A stretch of 7,017 nt of DNA, taken from NCBI GenBank assembly GCA_030743915.1, contig JASLRP010000300.1:1-7017 (forward strand), in the 5' to 3' direction. The position numbers and the translations under genes were made by a program. The notes under the pieces were generated by a model. That model was not told the origin of the DNA. It searched no databases and saw only the letters and a program-made list of their open reading frames with translations. The first letter of the stretch is position 1. Every line of letters begins with the position of its first letter. Origin of the DNA: SAR202 cluster bacterium. GTDB lineage: Bacteria; Chloroflexota; Dehalococcoidia; Lucifugimonadales; UBA1123. Below, piece by piece: positions 1 through 7,017 of the stretch.

Positions 1-195
1 GACACGCTCCTGGGCCATATCAGAGTACACCAGAGGGCCTCTTGGGCCTGTTCCATCTTCCGTTGCGGCTCGGATCGTGTCTGGCTCAAGAGTGTTGATT
101 GGCGGGCCTTCGGCGGCCAGTTTCTCAAGCTCAGCGTTGAAAGCGGCGACATCTGGGTGGATGGAATCGACATCGAAAAGCGTAGGATCGAGCAT
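1..195 (-). CDS. N-terminal fragment of a probable alpha/beta hydrolase (partial at left edge)
   Basis: An open frame of exactly 65 codons reads leftwards from an ATG at 195 and leaves the window at base 1 without a stop. The protein begins MLDPTLFDVDSIHPDVAAFN and is soluble, with no signal peptide or membrane segment. A run of the type 'P-x-V-A-A-F-N-x-E-L ... GPPINTLEP-x-x-I-R' (about residues 14-42) resembles the N-terminal cap helix of HSL-type esterases and other alpha/beta hydrolases. That resemblance is from memory. The oxyanion-hole HGG motif, nucleophile Ser and catalytic His would lie beyond the edge, so enzyme class cannot be confirmed. The start is supported by AGGAGA six bases upstream. 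The gene is transcribed divergently from secA. It could instead be a different family sharing this N-terminal region; the coding call is firmer than the function. Confidence 0.6.
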   Translation of the reverse strand, partial: MLDPTLFDVDSIHPDVAAFNAELEKLAAEGPPINTLEPDTIRAATEDGTGPRGPLVYSDMAQERV

Positions 196-201
196 CGGGC
201 G

Positions 202-232
202 TCTCCTGGAAAATGATGGGGTCAGGATAGCA
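202..232 (-). promoter_or_regulatory. Candidate extended -10 and ribosome binding site for the leftward gene
   Basis: Read on the minus strand, TGCTATCCT (232 to 224) has the form of an extended -10 element (TGn followed by a 4/6 match to TATAAT). AGGAGA (207 to 202) is a good Shine-Dalgarno sequence six bases before the ATG at 195. The hexamer 17 bp upstream of the -10 is a poor -35, which an extended -10 can tolerate. The ribosome binding site is convincing. The promoter is a guess from pattern, implying a leader of only about 20 bases. Confidence 0.4.
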
Positions 233-325
233 CAATGCGATGGCGGTTGACGCCGAATTGAAATTGCGTGCAACCTGCCGAGATTTCGTGGGATGCGCCG
301 AAGGGGTATGTAGTAACAGGTAGGG

Positions 326-331
326 TATAAT
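326..331 (+). promoter_or_regulatory. Candidate -10 box (TATAAT) upstream of secA
   Basis: A perfect TATAAT lies 90 bp before the secA ATG, in the only AT-rich patch of the divergent intergenic region. No good -35 is seen 16-18 bp upstream, and there is no TG for an extended -10, so this is a weak promoter call. If it is used, transcription would start near 338 and give a leader of about 80 bases that includes the inverted repeat at 345-370. Confidence 0.3.
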
Positions 332-344
332 ATAGGCTGTGGAT

Positions 345-370
345 TAACGCATTCCGTGTCTGGAGCGTTA
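345..370 (+). promoter_or_regulatory. Inverted repeat in the secA leader
   Basis: TAACGC (345-350) and GCGTTA (365-370) are exact inverted copies separated by 14 bases. They overlap the 8-bp palindrome GTTATAAC (367-374). TGGAGCG also occurs twice in direct orientation, at 361-367 and 378-384. The pair could form a leader RNA hairpin or be an operator just downstream of the candidate promoter. It does not match a regulator site I can name, and the stem is short enough to have arisen by chance. Confidence 0.25.
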
Positions 371-403
371 TAACCCTTGGAGCGCAATCGCAAAATAGAC
401 CCC

Positions 404-412
404 GAGAGAGGG
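404..412 (+). promoter_or_regulatory. secA ribosome binding site, favouring ATG at 421
   Basis: The purine-rich GAGAGAGGG ends 8 bases before the ATG at 421, a normal spacing. It lies only 2 bases before the in-frame GTG at 415, which is too close for efficient initiation. It therefore supports ATG 421 over the two-codon-longer GTG start. Confidence 0.6.
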
Positions 413-420
413 ACGTGAAA

Positions 421-3069
<2,649 letters not shown>

Positions 3070-3087
3070 GGTCTCGGATTCGTTCAG

Positions 3088-3110
3088 AGCGGTTGCCGCC
3101 GCTGATGTTT
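3088..3110 (+). terminator. Weak hairpin after secA, possible terminator
   Basis: AGCGG (3088-3092) pairs with CCGCT (3099-3103) around a 6-base loop, 18 bases after the secA stop codon. Only GATGTTT follows, not a clear T run, so intrinsic termination would be inefficient. The palindromic repeat just downstream could contribute more to stopping or stabilising the transcript. This is a low-confidence call. Confidence 0.2.
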
Positions 3111-3120
3111 GAAATCGAGG

Positions 3121-3215
3121 CGCCATGCTGAGCCGAGGCGAAGCATCTGGTCGGTAGTGTAAAGGCGCTTGTCCTGGTTGCGACGAGATTCTTCGTCTGC
3201 GGACTCAGAATGGCG
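3121..3215 (+). repeat. 95-bp composite palindromic repeat, copy A (MITE/REP-like)
   Basis: Two imperfect palindromes face each other. Arm 1 (3121-3150) begins CGCCATGCTGAG and has outer stem ATGCT/AGCAT (3125-3129, 3142-3146). Arm 2 (3185-3215) ends CTCAGAATGGCG and has outer stem ATTCT/AGAAT (3188-3192, 3207-3211). In both, five outer pairs are followed by a two-base mismatch and then further pairs (GCC/GGC in arm 1, GTC/GAC in arm 2). The element's ends are inverted repeats matching at 11 of 12 positions. GAGGCGC occurs at 3117-3123 and again at 3216-3222, so the outer GAGG is a possible 4-bp target duplication. A second copy lies inverted at 5921-6014. No transposase is present, so the element would be non-autonomous. 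Units of the form GCCATTCTGAG...CGAAGAATCTGG are, from memory, common intergenic repeats in diverse bacteria, so the family is probably not confined to this genome. Confidence 0.8.
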
Positions 3216-3227
3216 GAGGCGCTGAGC

Positions 3228-3240
3228 ACTCAAAATGGCG
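3228..3240 (-). repeat. Partial extra end of the palindromic repeat
   Basis: ACTCAAAATGGCG (3228-3240) matches the end of copy A, ACTCAGAATGGCG (3203-3215), at 12 of 13 positions, displaced by 25 bp. No facing stem half is visible, so this looks like a truncated or duplicated element end. The match is short and could be chance. Confidence 0.35.
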
Positions 3241-3306
3241 TTCGTTGAAGGCTGAAACCTATGTTCATGAGAATTGGCAATCGAATGAGCGGGATTTCGC
3301 AATAAA

Positions 3307-5067
3307 ATGACCAACGGTGAGATAGCTGAGGTGTTCGAGCGAATCTCCGGATTGCTGGAGATGAAGGGCGAGAAGTCGTTTACGATTCGCGCCTATCAAC
3401 GCGCGTCCCGAACCATCGAGCGTCTGCCCACCGAGGTTGACGCGATGGTCCGCAACGGCGAAGACCTGACGGAGATTCCTGGCATTGGCAAAGCGATCTC
3501 TGAGAAGATCAGCGAATTGGTGAACACAGGCGATCTCCAGTATCTGACGCGGTTGAAAGACGAGTTTCCTCCCGGAATTCTGGAGCTTATGCAGATACCG
3601 GGGTTGGGACCGAAGACGACGGTCCGCGTGTGGAAGGAACTGGGTGTCACGACGGTTGATCAACTGGAGGCGGTGGTGGAGGATGGTTCGCTGGCGGCGC
3701 TTCCTCGTCTGGGGAAGAAGAGCGCGGAGAACATTGGCAAGAGTATCCAGTTTGCCCGCTCGAAAGGGGACAGAGTGCCCATTGCCAGAGCGATGAGTGT
3801 GACTCGGCAATTGACCAATATGCTGAGAGAGCGATGCCCGTCAATCAGTCAGTTGATCGTCTGCGGAAGCCTGCGAAGGTTCGAGGAGACGATTGGCGAT
3901 GTTGACCTCATATGCGTCACTGACGACGGCGATGAAGCGTTGAAGACGCTGGCGGAGCTTCCCAATGTGGCTGATGTTCTGGGACACGGCGGAGCGAAGA
4001 CCTCGGTGGTCTTGGATTCGGGAATACAGATTGATATGAGGGTGGCGCAGGCTGACCATCTGGGCGCGATGCTTCAGTATTTTACGGGCAGTCTTCAGCA
4101 CAATGTTATGCTGAGGGACCGGGCGAATGGCCTGGGCTTATCGCTTAACGAGTACGGACTCAAGGATGTCGAGACTGGCGTTCTGGAGACTTTCGTCGAT
4201 GAGGAGTCGTTGTACGCTCGTCTGGGTTTGCAGTACGTGCCGCCGGAGATTCGGACGGGCGAATCTGAAGTGAAGGCCGCCATCGGCGGAAGCATCCCCC
4301 GGCTGGTGGATGTTTCCGATATCAAGGGCGATCTTCACGCACACACAGATTGGAGCGATGGACGCGACCCGATGGAGACGATGGTCGAGGCGGCGAAGGC
4401 GCGAGGGCTGGAGTACATCGCAATGACCGACCACTCCGTTGGCCGGGGTATCGCCAACGGTCTGAGCATTGAGAGATTAAACGATCACATGGCTTTGGTC
4501 CGGGAAGTCGAGGCGGAGGTCGGCGGAATCAGGGTGTTTTGCGGCACCGAATTGGACATTCGGGCTGACGGCTCTCTAGATTATGCGGACGAAGTCTTGA
4601 AGGAACTTGACTGGGTTGTGGCGTCGGTGCATTCGGCGATGGGTCAGGACTCGACAGTCATGACGGAGCGAATAATCGCGGCGATGAAGAATCCTTACGT
4701 GTCGGCAATCGGGCATCTCAGCACACGGCTGATTGGAGAGCGCAAACCCGTAGATGCCGATTATGAATCGATTTTCAGGGCGGCGGCGGACACTGGCACC
4801 GTGCTGGAGATTAATGGATCGTTGGAGCGACTGGACCTTAAAGACATCCATATCTCGCGGGCCAGAGAGTTGGGCGCGATGTTGGTTATCTCGACAGACG
4901 CGCACATGACAGAGTCACTACGAAACCTTGAGTATGGGGCCAGCCAGGCGCGTCGAGGTTGGTGCGAAGCGAAGCATATCGTCAATACAATGAACGCCGA
5001 GCAGTTCGCGGCGTGGCTGGCGTTGGATAAGTCCGAGAGAAGTATCGAGTCGGTCGCCTATGCCTAA
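3307..5067 (+). CDS. polX: DNA polymerase/3'-5' exonuclease PolX (family X polymerase with PHP domain)
   Basis: This is a family X DNA polymerase for short-gap filling in base excision repair, with a C-terminal PHP metallo-phosphoesterase domain that gives 3'-5' exonuclease and AP-endonuclease activity in characterised bacterial homologues. The 586 residues are complete. Helix-hairpin-helix motifs appear at PGIGKA (58-63), PGLGPKT (98-104) and LPRLGKKS (132-139). The polymerase palm has GSLRR (187-191), catalytic Asp198 and Asp200 in GDVDLI, a third Asp243 in IDMR, and the YFTGS nucleotide-binding motif (258-262). The PHP domain keeps its metal ligands: His344 and His346 (DLHAHTDWSD), His376 (MTDHS), Glu415 (GTELD), His442 (SVHSAM), His470 (IGHLS), and Asp531 and His533 (STDAH). 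The start at ATG 3307 gives the family's usual N-terminus (MTNGEIAEVFERI), but no clear Shine-Dalgarno sequence precedes it, so initiation may be weak. The gene lies 91 bp after repeat copy A and overlaps the next gene by 8 bp. Confidence 0.96.
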   Translation: MTNGEIAEVFERISGLLEMKGEKSFTIRAYQRASRTIERLPTEVDAMVRNGEDLTEIPGIGKAISEKISELVNTGDLQYLTRLKDEFPPGILELMQIPGLGPKTTVRVWKELGVTTVDQLEAVVEDGSLAALPRLGKKSAENIGKSIQFARSKGDRVPIARAMSVTRQLTNMLRERCPSISQLIVCGSLRRFEETIGDVDLICVTDDGDEALKTLAELPNVADVLGHGGAKTSVVLDSGIQIDMRVAQADHLGAMLQYFTGSLQHNVMLRDRANGLGLSLNEYGLKDVETGVLETFVDEESLYARLGLQYVPPEIRTGESEVKAAIGGSIPRLVDVSDIKGDLHAHTDWSDGRDPMETMVEAAKARGLEYIAMTDHSVGRGIANGLSIERLNDHMALVREVEAEVGGIRVFCGTELDIRADGSLDYADEVLKELDWVVASVHSAMGQDSTVMTERIIAAMKNPYVSAIGHLSTRLIGERKPVDADYESIFRAAADTGTVLEINGSLERLDLKDIHISRARELGAMLVISTDAHMTESLRNLEYGASQARRGWCEAKHIVNTMNAEQFAAWLALDKSERSIESVAYA

Positions 5068-5758
5068 AGAGAGCGCAATGCAAGGAACCGCCGAGCGGGA
5101 GGCCATCGAGCATCTTCGCTCTGCGCTGCTTGAGGGCGATGAATGGCCGCCGGCTTTGTTGAAGGCCATCTCGCTGTGGACCCTGCCTGAGGAGACCTTC
5201 AAAGGGGCGCGGTTCAACTATTTTATCGGCGGCGAGGCTTTTGACTGGCTTGCGCTGGCGCAGCGTCTCAGCTACGAGGTGGCAGACCTCATCCCGTCGG
5301 ATGAACTGGAGGAACTGCTGTTCACAGGCCAGTTCCCGAGTTACTTCAACATGGAGGATTTCAAAGACCTGCTGGGCGCCGAAAAGCACAGGGGATTTTT
5401 GAATTTCTTCTATGGCGTCGAGGTCGAGTCAGCCCTGCTTCAGGCGGTGGTAAGTGAGATCGAGAAGCGTTTCTACGCCAACGGTCGCCGTTATCACGTG
5501 GACCATTCGGACGAGTCGCATTTCCGCATCTACCGCACCACAATGACCGAACTGCTGGAGGTCTATCGGGAGGAGCGCTCCCTGCCTGAGATCAAGTCGT
5601 TCACTCTGACGGAACAGAAGGAGTTCACCTACTGGCTGTTCAAGGTGCGCTTGAAAGTGTCCGACAAGGCAAAGATCGCCAGTGACACTCGCAAGGGTCT
5701 GAGCTTCCTTCAAGAGCGCTCTCGCGATGCTGAGGACCTGTCGGTGCTGGCTTCCTGA
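5060..5758 (+). CDS. Conserved-looking hypothetical protein coupled to polX
   Basis: I do not recognise this family. The gene encodes up to 232 residues from ATG 5060, which overlaps the end of polX by 8 bp (ATGCCTAA). An in-frame ATG at 5078, 10 bp past the polX stop and preceded by AAAGAGAG, would give 226 residues and may be the real start. The protein looks soluble and mostly helical, with no signal peptide, membrane segment or Cys motif. It is rich in acidic and aromatic residues, with Trp at 29, 40, 63 and 192. An N-terminal part (11-90) has helices ending DELEELLFTGQFP. A middle part includes GRRYHVDHSDESHFRIYR (142-159). The C-terminal part is basic, around YWLFKVRLKVSDKAKIASDTR (191-211, with further charged residues after). 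Overlap with polX implies translational coupling and a possible repair-linked or shared-expression role, but that is inference from context only. It is clearly coding: long, in frame, co-directional, and with natural composition. Confidence 0.8.
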   Translation: MPKESAMQGTAEREAIEHLRSALLEGDEWPPALLKAISLWTLPEETFKGARFNYFIGGEAFDWLALAQRLSYEVADLIPSDELEELLFTGQFPSYFNMEDFKDLLGAEKHRGFLNFFYGVEVESALLQAVVSEIEKRFYANGRRYHVDHSDESHFRIYRTTMTELLEVYREERSLPEIKSFTLTEQKEFTYWLFKVRLKVSDKAKIASDTRKGLSFLQERSRDAEDLSVLAS

Positions 5759-5770
5759 GTTCGTAGGGTA

Positions 5771-5798
5771 TCAGGTGGTCAGGATTTCAGGTGTCAGG
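5771..5798 (+). repeat. Short TCAGG tandem array
   Basis: TCAGG occurs four times, starting at 5771, 5779, 5787 and 5794, giving an 8-8-7 bp period. At the larger scale, TCAGGTGGTCAGG is repeated imperfectly as TCAGGTGTCAGG. It starts 12 bp after the stop of the hypothetical gene, in the gene-free stretch 5759-6140. The palindrome TGGGCCCA (5801-5808) follows. Function is unknown. It may be a simple microsatellite, a protein-binding array, or a remnant of a dispersed repeat. Confidence 0.5.
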
Positions 5799-5863
5799 GT
5801 TGGGCCCATAGTTGCTCATAACCTACCTTCCGTTTGGCAAGACACTGCGGAGTCCGGATCAAT

Positions 5864-5900
5864 TTGGTCGGTTGAGAACCCCATGCTTAGCACAGACCAA
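5864..5900 (+). other. Foldable segment, possible branched hairpin
   Basis: TTGGTC (5864-5869) is the exact inverted copy of GACCAA (5895-5900). Between them lie GGTT-GAG-AACC (5870-5880), a 4-bp hairpin with a three-base loop, and TGC-TTA-GCA (5884-5892), a 3-bp hairpin. Together these could form a small three-way junction. No T run follows, so it is not a classic terminator, and it does not match a tRNA. The element is short, and its structure is inferred from pairing only. Confidence 0.3.
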
Positions 5901-5920
5901 GACCTCCACTAACTGAACCA

Positions 5921-6014
5921 CGCCATTCTGAGAAGGGTTTCGAAGAATCTGGTCGAAGTAAGACAGGCGTTGTTTTGTAAGCAACCAGATGCTTCGCCTC
6001 GACTCAGCATGGCG
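5921..6014 (-). repeat. 94-bp composite palindromic repeat, copy B (inverted relative to copy A)
   Basis: The reverse complement of this segment aligns with copy A (3121-3215) over its whole length with one base less. The arm at 5981-6014 (ATGCT/AGCAT stem, 5989-5993 and 6006-6010) matches arm 1 of copy A at 31 of 34 positions. The arm at 5921-5954 (ATTCT/AGAAT stem, 5925-5929 and 5944-5948) matches arm 2 at both ends, with a diverged loop. The spacer retains partial similarity, for example ACGCCTGTCTTA on the minus strand against GCGCTTGTCCTG in copy A. No target duplication is evident here. It fills much of the 382-bp gene-free gap before the propeller gene and ends about 43 bp before that gene's candidate promoter. 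Confidence 0.8.
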
Positions 6015-6056
6015 ATAATCGACATATCTGGCACAGGCATGACAACGCGCATGGTC

Positions 6057-6085
6057 TTGCGAATTCACCAGATTTCGAGTACATT
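6057..6085 (+). promoter_or_regulatory. Candidate sigma70-type promoter for the LVIVD-repeat gene
   Basis: TTGCGA (6057-6062) and TACATT (6080-6085) are separated by exactly 17 bp. Each matches the consensus hexamer at 4 of 6 positions. They would start transcription near 6092, giving a leader of about 50 bases before ATG 6141. The match is moderate, but position and spacing are right, and the long gap upstream requires a separate promoter somewhere here. Confidence 0.3.
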
Positions 6086-6128
6086 CCGCCTCAGAAAGAT
6101 CGGCTTGTTTGTTCTATGAATCCTGATC

Positions 6129-6136
6129 AAGGTGAT
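6129..6136 (+). promoter_or_regulatory. Ribosome binding site for the LVIVD-repeat gene
   Basis: AAGGTGAT contains AGGTGAT, fully complementary to the conserved 3' end of 16S rRNA. It ends 4 bases before ATG 6141, with the GGTG core slightly further back. This supports ATG 6141 as the start rather than the in-frame GTG at 6132, which lies inside the site itself. Confidence 0.6.
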
Positions 6137-6140
6137 ATAT

Positions 6141-7017
6141 ATGATTACTCGTGGCGCTGAATCCAAGAATATGAAACTGATTTCCCAACATGAGTTGAAC
6201 GGGTTTGGGAATGGCGGCGAGGGCATGGGGCTTCAGGTGGCGTCTGATGGGCGGCGCATCATGTATATCGCCCATGAACAGGCGCCGAAGGATTTTACTT
6301 CGGTGGATGTGACTGATCCGAAGAACCCGAAGATCGTGGCTCAGACAGACCTGCCACATAGTGATGTCCGGTCTAACTCGCTGGCCGTGTATGAGGACTT
6401 GTTGTTGGTGGCGTATCAGACATCGCGGCCCGGCCTGCAACCTGCGGGGTTCGGGACGTACGACATCAGCGATCCAGAGAATCCAAAGCAAATCTCTCAC
6501 TTTGACACCAGCGGGCCATATTCCAGGGGGGCGCACTGCCTGTGGTTCGTGGATGGCAAGTATGCCCATGTGACCACAGGGGCCGGAGATTTCCAGCCCG
6601 GTGATCAAAAAGACGATCAGTTTCACATGATTGTGGATATGAGCAACCCGGAGAAGCCAGAGGAAGCCGGTCGTTGGTGGCTGCCTGGAACACGAGTTGG
6701 TGATTCAGAGGCTGCGCCCGAACGTCAAGACATTGATACTGGTTTCAGACTCCACAATGTCAATGTTTATCCTGATCATCCAGATCGTGTGTACATGGGA
6801 TATATCGACGGCGGAGCGATCATCGTTGACATATCTGATATGTCCAACCCCACGATGATAAGCAGGGTGGATTATCACCCGCCCTTCCCAGGATTCACGC
6901 ATACGGCGCTTCCGCTGTTCGACAGGGGGTTGATGGTGGTGTCGGACGAGTCGGTGAGGGAGGATGCCTCCGACCATCCCAAACTGGTCTGGATAATGGA
7001 TATTCGAGACGAGACGA
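6141..7017 (+). CDS. LVIVD-repeat beta-propeller protein (partial at right edge)
   Basis: The gene has 292 complete codons and no stop before the window ends. The protein has no signal peptide or membrane segment, so as seen it would be cytoplasmic. Blade-end motifs of the LVIVD type recur at residues 54-66 (SVDVTDPKNPKIV), 106-118 (TYDISDPENPKQI), 164-176 (IVDMSNPEKPEEA), 228-240 (IVDISDMSNPTMI) and 285-290 (IMDIRD), indicating at least five propeller blades. This matches the LVIVD repeat family, whose members are mostly uncharacterised. Close relatives, from memory, are abundant in SAR202-type Chloroflexota. Inner strands of successive blades carry His132, His205 and His254 in comparable positions, which could line the central channel and bind a metal; that is inference. 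A dedicated ribosome binding site at 6129-6136 and a candidate promoter at 6057-6085 suggest independent transcription. Fold confidence is high; the biochemical role is unknown. Confidence 0.85.
   Translation, partial: MITRGAESKNMKLISQHELNGFGNGGEGMGLQVASDGRRIMYIAHEQAPKDFTSVDVTDPKNPKIVAQTDLPHSDVRSNSLAVYEDLLLVAYQTSRPGLQPAGFGTYDISDPENPKQISHFDTSGPYSRGAHCLWFVDGKYAHVTTGAGDFQPGDQKDDQFHMIVDMSNPEKPEEAGRWWLPGTRVGDSEAAPERQDIDTGFRLHNVNVYPDHPDRVYMGYIDGGAIIVDISDMSNPTMISRVDYHPPFPGFTHTALPLFDRGLMVVSDESVREDASDHPKLVWIMDIRDET

Noticed and set aside
264..273. TTGCGTGCAA, a short palindrome in the divergent intergenic region
   Set aside because: Only 4-bp arms around a GT centre, too short to call an operator without comparative data.
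338..346. TGTGGATTA, similar to a reverse-complement DnaA box
   Set aside because: It differs from the consensus by one base and is isolated. No cluster of boxes, no AT-rich unwinding region and no dnaA/dnaN context suggests an origin.
3265..3810. 181-codon minus-strand open frame overlapping the start of polX
   Set aside because: It is antisense to conserved PolX HhH motifs, has no recognisable product, and its composition is typical of a reverse-frame shadow.
5864..5900. tRNA or intrinsic terminator reading of the branched fold
   Set aside because: There is no T-loop GGTTCRA motif, anticodon arm or CCA-compatible acceptor, and no T run follows the stem.
5727..5912. 61-codon plus-strand open frame after the hypothetical gene
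   Set aside because: It starts inside the upstream gene, runs through the TCAGG array and the foldable segment, and has no ribosome binding site.
5859..6068. 69-codon minus-strand open frame across repeat copy B
   Set aside because: Most of it is translated repeat DNA. No coding signal or start context is seen.
6068..6105. Possible decayed third repeat unit (CCAGATTTCGAG...CCTCAGAA)
   Set aside because: It resembles the ends of an arm, but the stem halves do not pair and gaps are needed to align it. Chance is a sufficient explanation.

Overview
The window looks like chromosomal core DNA with accessory intergenic sequence from a bacterium of moderate GC content (judged by eye). The likeliest source is a Chloroflexota lineage of the SAR202/Dehalococcoidia type. 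That is inference from remembered family resemblance: the right-edge LVIVD-repeat beta-propeller and the left-edge putative alpha/beta hydrolase both resemble paralogous families common in those genomes. No marker here fixes the taxonomy.

Layout. (1) At 1-195, minus strand, is the N-terminal 65 codons of a gene running off the left edge, probably an alpha/beta hydrolase, with its own ribosome binding site. (2) At 196-420 is a divergent intergenic region holding a candidate promoter for each direction and an inverted repeat in the secA leader. (3) At 421-3069 is secA, complete, with intact ATPase motifs and a C-terminal zinc-binding motif. (4) At 3070-3306 is a gene-free stretch containing a 95-bp palindromic repeat element. 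(5) At 3307-5067 is polX, a family X DNA polymerase with a C-terminal PHP domain. It overlaps by 8 bp an unrecognised 232-residue gene (5060-5758) read in the same direction. (6) At 5759-6140 is a 382-bp gene-free stretch. In order it holds a short TCAGG tandem array, a foldable segment, a second 94-bp copy of the repeat in inverted orientation, and a candidate promoter. (7) At 6141-7017 is the first 292 codons of an LVIVD-repeat beta-propeller protein, running off the right edge.

How the parts relate. secA (protein export), polX (gap-filling repair synthesis plus PHP-type phosphoesterase/exonuclease) and the unknown gene are co-directional. Only polX and the unknown gene are tightly joined, so translational coupling is likely there. 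The propeller gene appears to have its own promoter.

The most notable non-coding signal is the pair of ~95-bp elements at 3121-3215 and 5921-6014. Each is built from two facing imperfect palindromes with near-identical ends. Their stems keep pairing despite a base-pair change, and one copy is flanked by a short direct repeat. This is the architecture of a non-autonomous MITE- or REP-like repeat. No tRNA, rRNA, CRISPR array or transposase gene was seen.
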